Positions 12,691 through 16,094 of a stretch of DNA of 16,094 nucleotides are shown piece after piece. The notes beneath the pieces are model-generated. The model was given only the letters and a program-made list of their open reading frames with translations. It ran no database searches and was not told the origin of the DNA. The position numbers were made by a program, and so were the translations under genes. The DNA lies in the NCBI GenBank assembly GCA_946529195.1, contig CAMMZE010000006.1:1-16094 (forward strand), read 5' to 3'. The stretch comes from an uncultured Lachnospiraceae bacterium (GTDB lineage Bacteria; Bacillota_A; Clostridia; Lachnospirales; Lachnospiraceae). Each line of letters begins with the position of its first letter. The stretch's first letter is position 1.

Positions 12691-14482
12691 GGCCAGCCTC
12701 CTTAAAACAGCGCAGGATCTCCTGCTCTGCCTGCGAAAGGGTGATGGCATCTTCCTTTACCGGAATGCCTTTTTCCCGAAGTCTTTTCATGATATACATG
12801 CTGCGCGGGGCGGCCAGCCCAATCTCTTCCATAGCCTGACTGTCGCGGAAGACTTCCGCTGCCGGCCCGTCGCGGAAGATTTTTCCTTCGCTGAGCACGA
12901 TCACCCGGTCTGCATAAAGAGCAGCATCTTCCATGGAATGGGACGTCTGCAGAATGGTCATGCCTTCTTCTTTCTGCAGGCGGAGGATGCTCTCTTCCAG
13001 GTCCTTTTTCCCGGCCGCGTCCAGTCCTGCCGCCGGCTCATCCAAAAGCAGAATCCGCGGCCGCATGGCCAGGATCCCGGCGATGGCAGCCCGGCGCTTC
13101 TCTCCGCCGGAAAGCGTGAATGGGGATTTGGAAAACATTTCCTCTCCGATGCCCATCATCTGCAGAGCCTGCACGGCCCGCTTTCTGGCCTCTTCTTCGG
13201 TCAGCCCCAGATTTTTGGGTCCGAACATAACATCTGTCAGAATATCCTCTCCAAAAAGCTGATATTCCGGATATTGGAAAGCAACTCCAGTCATCCGGCA
13301 GATCCGGGCACGGGTATACTTCTTTTCAAAAATATCTTCCCCTTCATACAGGATCCTGCCGGAAGCGGGCTTTGCCAATCCGTCCATGAGCTCCAGAAGG
13401 GTCGATTTGCCTGATCCGGTCGGACCGATCACGGCGATCCGCTCACCGGGGCGAATCTGCAGGGAAATATCCTGCAGAGCACATTTCTCATAGCTGAGAC
13501 CCTTCGCGTAGTAAAAGGAGACATTTTCCAGGCGGATCAGGGGATTGTCCGCTACAGCGGCTGGCTGCGGCTGCTGTCCTTCTCCTGCGGGGATGTCATC
13601 TGCATTTGTCCCGGTCATTCCTTTTTCCGCTCCAAATGCCTTTGCGACTGCCTCTGCCAGTTCTTCCTGGTCCATGATTCCTTCCGGAATCGGTATGCCG
13701 TTTTCTCTCAGCTTCCAGGCTAGTTCCGCCTCAAAAGGCACACCCAGCCGGAGCGACTGGAGAAGAGGCAGTTCCTTCAGTACCTGGCGGGGGGAGCCGT
13801 CCAGGACGACCTTTCCCTGGTCCATCACGATCACACGATCCGCCATGGCGGCTTCTTCCATGTCGTGTGTAATCAGGATTACCGTCACGCCTTCCTGCCT
13901 GTTCAGGGCGCGCACAGCCTCCATCACGCTCTGTCTTCCACCCGGATCCAGCATGGCTGTCGGCTCATCCAGAATCATGCAGGAGGGCTTCATAGCCAGG
14001 ATTCCAGCTATGGCAATCCTCTGCTTCTGTCCGCCGGACAGCCTGCCCGGCGCCATTTCCCGGTAAGCACTCATACCTGTCTTTTCCAGACTGTCAGCTA
14101 CTCTCTCCCAGATCTCCTGAGAGGGAACACCCAGGTTTTCCGGCCCGAAGGCAACATCTTCCTCCACGATACCAGCTACCAGCTGGTTGTCCGGGTTCTG
14201 AAAAACCATGCCTGCAGTCTGCCTGACAGCCAGAGTCTGCGCCGGATCTGCTGTGTCCCGGCCATCGATCCAGACAGTCCCTTCCGTAGGCGTCAGAAGA
14301 GCATTGAAATGACGGGCAAGCGTCGTTTTTCCGGAGCCATTGTGCCCGATCAGGGCCACAAAGGAGCCAGCTTCAATATCCAGATTGATATCCTGCAGGG
14401 CAGCAGTCTCAGAAACAACCTCTCCTGCATCATTTTTCTGCAGGAAGCGGTGAATCAGTTTGCTGGTTTTTATGATTCCCAT
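12680..14482 (-). CDS. ecfA: ECF transporter ATPase, EcfA1-EcfA2 fusion
   Basis: One open frame of 600 residues encodes both ATPase halves of the ECF transporter, which are usually two adjacent genes. The first domain has Walker A GHNGSGKTT (46-54), Q-loop Q95, signature LSGGQ (148-152), Walker B with LDEP (171-174) and switch H206. The second has GPTGSGKST (353-361), Q403, LSGGE (457-461), LDEP (480-483) and H515. All catalytic residues are intact in both. The linker (about 285-313) is rich in Gly, Gln, Pro and Ala. The start is the ATG at 14482, with GAGGAGG 8 nt upstream; the open frame extends further without an RBS. It lies between rplQ and ecfT as ecfA1-ecfA2 do in other Firmicutes. Confidence 0.95.
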   Translation of the reverse strand: MGIIKTSKLIHRFLQKNDAGEVVSETAALQDINLDIEAGSFVALIGHNGSGKTTLARHFNALLTPTEGTVWIDGRDTADPAQTLAVRQTAGMVFQNPDNQLVAGIVEEDVAFGPENLGVPSQEIWERVADSLEKTGMSAYREMAPGRLSGGQKQRIAIAGILAMKPSCMILDEPTAMLDPGGRQSVMEAVRALNRQEGVTVILITHDMEEAAMADRVIVMDQGKVVLDGSPRQVLKELPLLQSLRLGVPFEAELAWKLRENGIPIPEGIMDQEELAEAVAKAFGAEKGMTGTNADDIPAGEGQQPQPAAVADNPLIRLENVSFYYAKGLSYEKCALQDISLQIRPGERIAVIGPTGSGKSTLLELMDGLAKPASGRILYEGEDIFEKKYTRARICRMTGVAFQYPEYQLFGEDILTDVMFGPKNLGLTEEEARKRAVQALQMMGIGEEMFSKSPFTLSGGEKRRAAIAGILAMRPRILLLDEPAAGLDAAGKKDLEESILRLQKEEGMTILQTSHSMEDAALYADRVIVLSEGKIFRDGPAAEVFRDSQAMEEIGLAAPRSMYIMKRLREKGIPVKEDAITLSQAEQEILRCFKEAGHVS

Positions 14483-14516
14483 ATGCTCGCCCTCCTCTCC
14501 GTACTTCTGCTCTCTT

Positions 14517-14545
14517 GGGAGACAGAGAACCGTCCCCTGTCTCCC
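14517..14545. repeat. Copy 3 of the dispersed palindromic repeat
   Basis: GGGAGACAG (14517-14525) and CTGTCTCCC (14537-14545) form a 9-bp stem around AGAACCGTCCC. Core and loop are identical to the copy at 2982-3012, while the outer stem bases differ in a compensated way. It lies between the rplQ terminator and the ecfA start and has no T-run. Confidence 0.75.
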
Positions 14546-14556
14546 TCCGGAAATCA

Positions 14557-14592
14557 CAAAAAGGCTGTCCGAAGGTTCCTTCGGACAGCCTC
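14557..14592 (-). terminator. Terminator after rplQ
   Basis: AGGCTGTCCGAAGG (14562-14575) pairs perfectly over 14 bp with CCTTCGGACAGCCT (14578-14591), followed on the minus strand by five T residues. It closes the rpoA-rplQ transcript, so the ECF genes need read-through or their own promoter, which I do not see. Confidence 0.85.
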
Positions 14593-14608
14593 TTTTATGA
14601 ATGTCTGA

Positions 14609-15088
14609 TTAGACTAACTCGATCAGAACCTCCATCGCAGCATCGCCTTTGCGAGGCCCGATCTTTACGATTCTAGTGTAACCGCCGTTACGGCCTGCAT
14701 ACTTGTCAGCAAGCTCGCCAAAGAGCTTATCTGTCAGATCTACAGTCTTTGTGTTGGCTTTTCTTCCTGCCAGAGTTGCAGGGATCTCTTTACGAGTGTA
14801 AAGAACCTTTCTCATCTGTCTTCTTGCGTGCAGACGGGAAGGGGTGTCTTTCTTAACGACCTTCTCGATGGTCTCGCCATCTTTGCTGGTTCTGGTAACT
14901 GTTACTTCGTTGAAGTTATCTTTCTCTCTAACGCCCAGCGCAATCAGACCTTCTGCGATCTTTCTGATTTCCTTTGCCTTGGCCTCAGTGGTACGGATCT
15001 TTCCATGGTAGAGAAGATCTGTTACCTGGTTTCTCAGCAAAGCTTTACGCTGGCTTGAAGTTCTTCCAAGTTTTCTATAGCCTGCCAT
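14609..15088 (-). CDS. rplQ: 50S ribosomal protein L17
   Basis: The 159-residue product begins [20 protein letters not shown] and ends [11 protein letters not shown], both diagnostic for L17, which sits near the exit tunnel of the large subunit. It is longer than the roughly 120-130 residues of many L17 proteins. The extra part is a charged insertion in the middle (about 53-84, [20 protein letters not shown] and onward), as in other clostridial L17 proteins. The ATG has AAGGAGG 9 nt upstream. It follows rpoA after 46 nt. Confidence 0.98.
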   Translation of the reverse strand: MAGYRKLGRTSSQRKALLRNQVTDLLYHGKIRTTEAKAKEIRKIAEGLIALGVREKDNFNEVTVTRTSKDGETIEKVVKKDTPSRLHARRQMRKVLYTRKEIPATLAGRKANTKTVDLTDKLFGELADKYAGRNGGYTRIVKIGPRKGDAAMEVLIELV

Positions 15089-15134
15089 TGTATATTATCC
15101 TCCTTAGGTAGCCGGTAATGTAAAGCGGAAATGA

Positions 15135-16094
15135 TTATTCATCGGTCTCTCTGAGATGCAGACCAAACTCTTTGAGTTTGGCGAGTACCTCGTCGAGGGA
15201 CTTGCGGCCAAGATTTCTGACCTTCATCATTTCCTCAGCGGATCTGTTTGTAAGCTCCTCCACGGTATTGATGCCTGCACGCTTGAGGCAGTTGTAGGAA
15301 CGAACAGATAACTCGAGTTCATCGATGTTCATCTCAAGCACTTTTTCCTTCTCATCGTCTGCCTTCTCTACCAGGACTTCTGCTGTCTTGGCATTCTCAG
15401 AAAGGTCGATGAAGAGTGTGAGATGATCGCTGAGCACCTTGGCGGCCAGGCTGACAGCCTCATCCGGTCCAAGAGTACCATTTGTAAATATTTCAAGTGT
15501 CAGTTTATCATAATCCGTTACCTGACCAACACGGGTATTCTCTACGCTCATGTTGACCCTCTCCACCGGGGTGTAGATGGAGTCGACCGCGATCACGCCG
15601 ATCGGAAGGTCGGGGTTTTTATTCTTATCGGAGCTGACATAACCGCGTCCGTTTGTGATGGTCATTTCCATCTCAAGCTTGCAGTCCGGTCCGCCGCTCA
15701 GATGAGCGATCACCTGATCCTTGTTGAGGATCTCGATGTCCTGGTCTGCCTGAATGTCGGAAGCGCGTACAACGCCCTCTCCCTCATAATCGATATAGAC
15801 ACTCTTAGGCTCACCCGTCTGGCTGGAATTCTTGATAGCGAGGGACTTGATGTTCATGATGATCTCAGTAACATCTTCCTTAACGCCGGGAAGCGTGCTG
15901 AACTCATGAACCACACCGTCGATCTTGACATGACTTACTGCAGAGCCGGGAAGTGAGGAAAGCATGATCCTTCTCAGGGAGTTGCCCAGAGTGATGCCGT
16001 ATCCTCTTTCCAGAGGCTCAACTACAAATCGGCCATACTTATTGTCTTTGGAAATCTCAGCAATCTCAATCTTCGGTTTTTCAAAATTAAACAC
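15135..16094 (-). CDS. rpoA: RNA polymerase alpha subunit
   Basis: The 319-residue product is RNA polymerase alpha, which nucleates assembly of the enzyme and contacts UP elements and activators. The N-terminal domain (about 1-230) has [20 protein letters not shown] (29-48). A flexible acidic linker leads to the C-terminal domain (about 250-315; helix-hairpin-helix [19 protein letters not shown]). The frame begins at a GTG on the last base of the window, reading [11 protein letters not shown]. Clostridial alpha subunits commonly begin MF(D/E)FEKP, so this is probably the true GTG start. The RBS is outside the window and an upstream start cannot be excluded. Confidence 0.97.
   Translation of the reverse strand: MFNFEKPKIEIAEISKDNKYGRFVVEPLERGYGITLGNSLRRIMLSSLPGSAVSHVKIDGVVHEFSTLPGVKEDVTEIIMNIKSLAIKNSSQTGEPKSVYIDYEGEGVVRASDIQADQDIEILNKDQVIAHLSGGPDCKLEMEMTITNGRGYVSSDKNKNPDLPIGVIAVDSIYTPVERVNMSVENTRVGQVTDYDKLTLEIFTNGTLGPDEAVSLAAKVLSDHLTLFIDLSENAKTAEVLVEKADDEKEKVLEMNIDELELSVRSYNCLKRAGINTVEELTNRSAEEMMKVRNLGRKSLDEVLAKLKEFGLHLRETDE

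Noticed and set aside
1..16094. CRISPR arrays, insertion sequences and defence genes
   Set aside because: I looked for regularly spaced direct repeats and for transposase, integrase, nuclease or toxin-antitoxin motifs and saw none in this window.

Overview
The window looks like chromosomal DNA of an anaerobic Firmicute of the Clostridia, most likely Lachnospiraceae-like. The reasons are the ribosomal-protein and cobalamin/energy-coupling (ECF) gene order, strong AGGAGG ribosome binding sites, consensus sigma-A promoters, clostridial-type Hcp and RpoA proteins, and the anaerobic iron-sulfur content. This placement is from sequence character only.

Layout, left to right. (1) 1-154 is the start of a small unrecognised gene on the minus strand that runs off the window. 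(2) 155-1057 has no convincing protein gene. On the minus strand it has a good sigma-A promoter (TATAAT at 973-978) and, about 760 nt downstream, an intrinsic terminator (203-232). Between them lie many compact stem-loops, several with GAAA loops. I read this as a long structured non-coding RNA; it is the most interesting item here and I could not assign it to a family. (3) 1058-2957 is an ECF sigma factor with its zinc-finger anti-sigma factor, overlapping by 4 nt, behind a likely self-recognised promoter. (4) 3006-6187 is a probable minus-strand operon: a membrane Cache-HAMP-SpoIIE phosphatase, a 48-residue CXXC membrane microprotein, and a membrane 4Fe-4S polyferredoxin. (5) 6485-9658 is a divergent nitrosative-stress module: a Crp/Fnr-type regulator faces a ferredoxin-like protein and hybrid cluster protein (hcp), with one perfect palindrome (7159-7172) between them that could serve both promoters. 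(6) 9659-9920 is a convergent terminator region. It holds a duplicated copy of the 3' end of rpsI, suggesting an old integration scar. (7) 9921-16094, all on the minus strand, is the conserved order rpoA-rplQ-ecfA-ecfT-truA-rplM-rpsI. Here the two ECF ATPases are fused into one 600-residue protein.

Functionally, the right part is housekeeping: transcription, translation, pseudouridylation, and the shared energising module for vitamin and cofactor uptake. The left part is sensory and redox: an ECF sigma pair, a sensor phosphatase linked to an iron-sulfur membrane protein, and Hcp with its probable electron donor and regulator. A dispersed palindrome with core GAACCGTCCCCTGTC occurs at three gene ends (about 1033, 2982 and 14517), and at one of them it doubles as the terminator.
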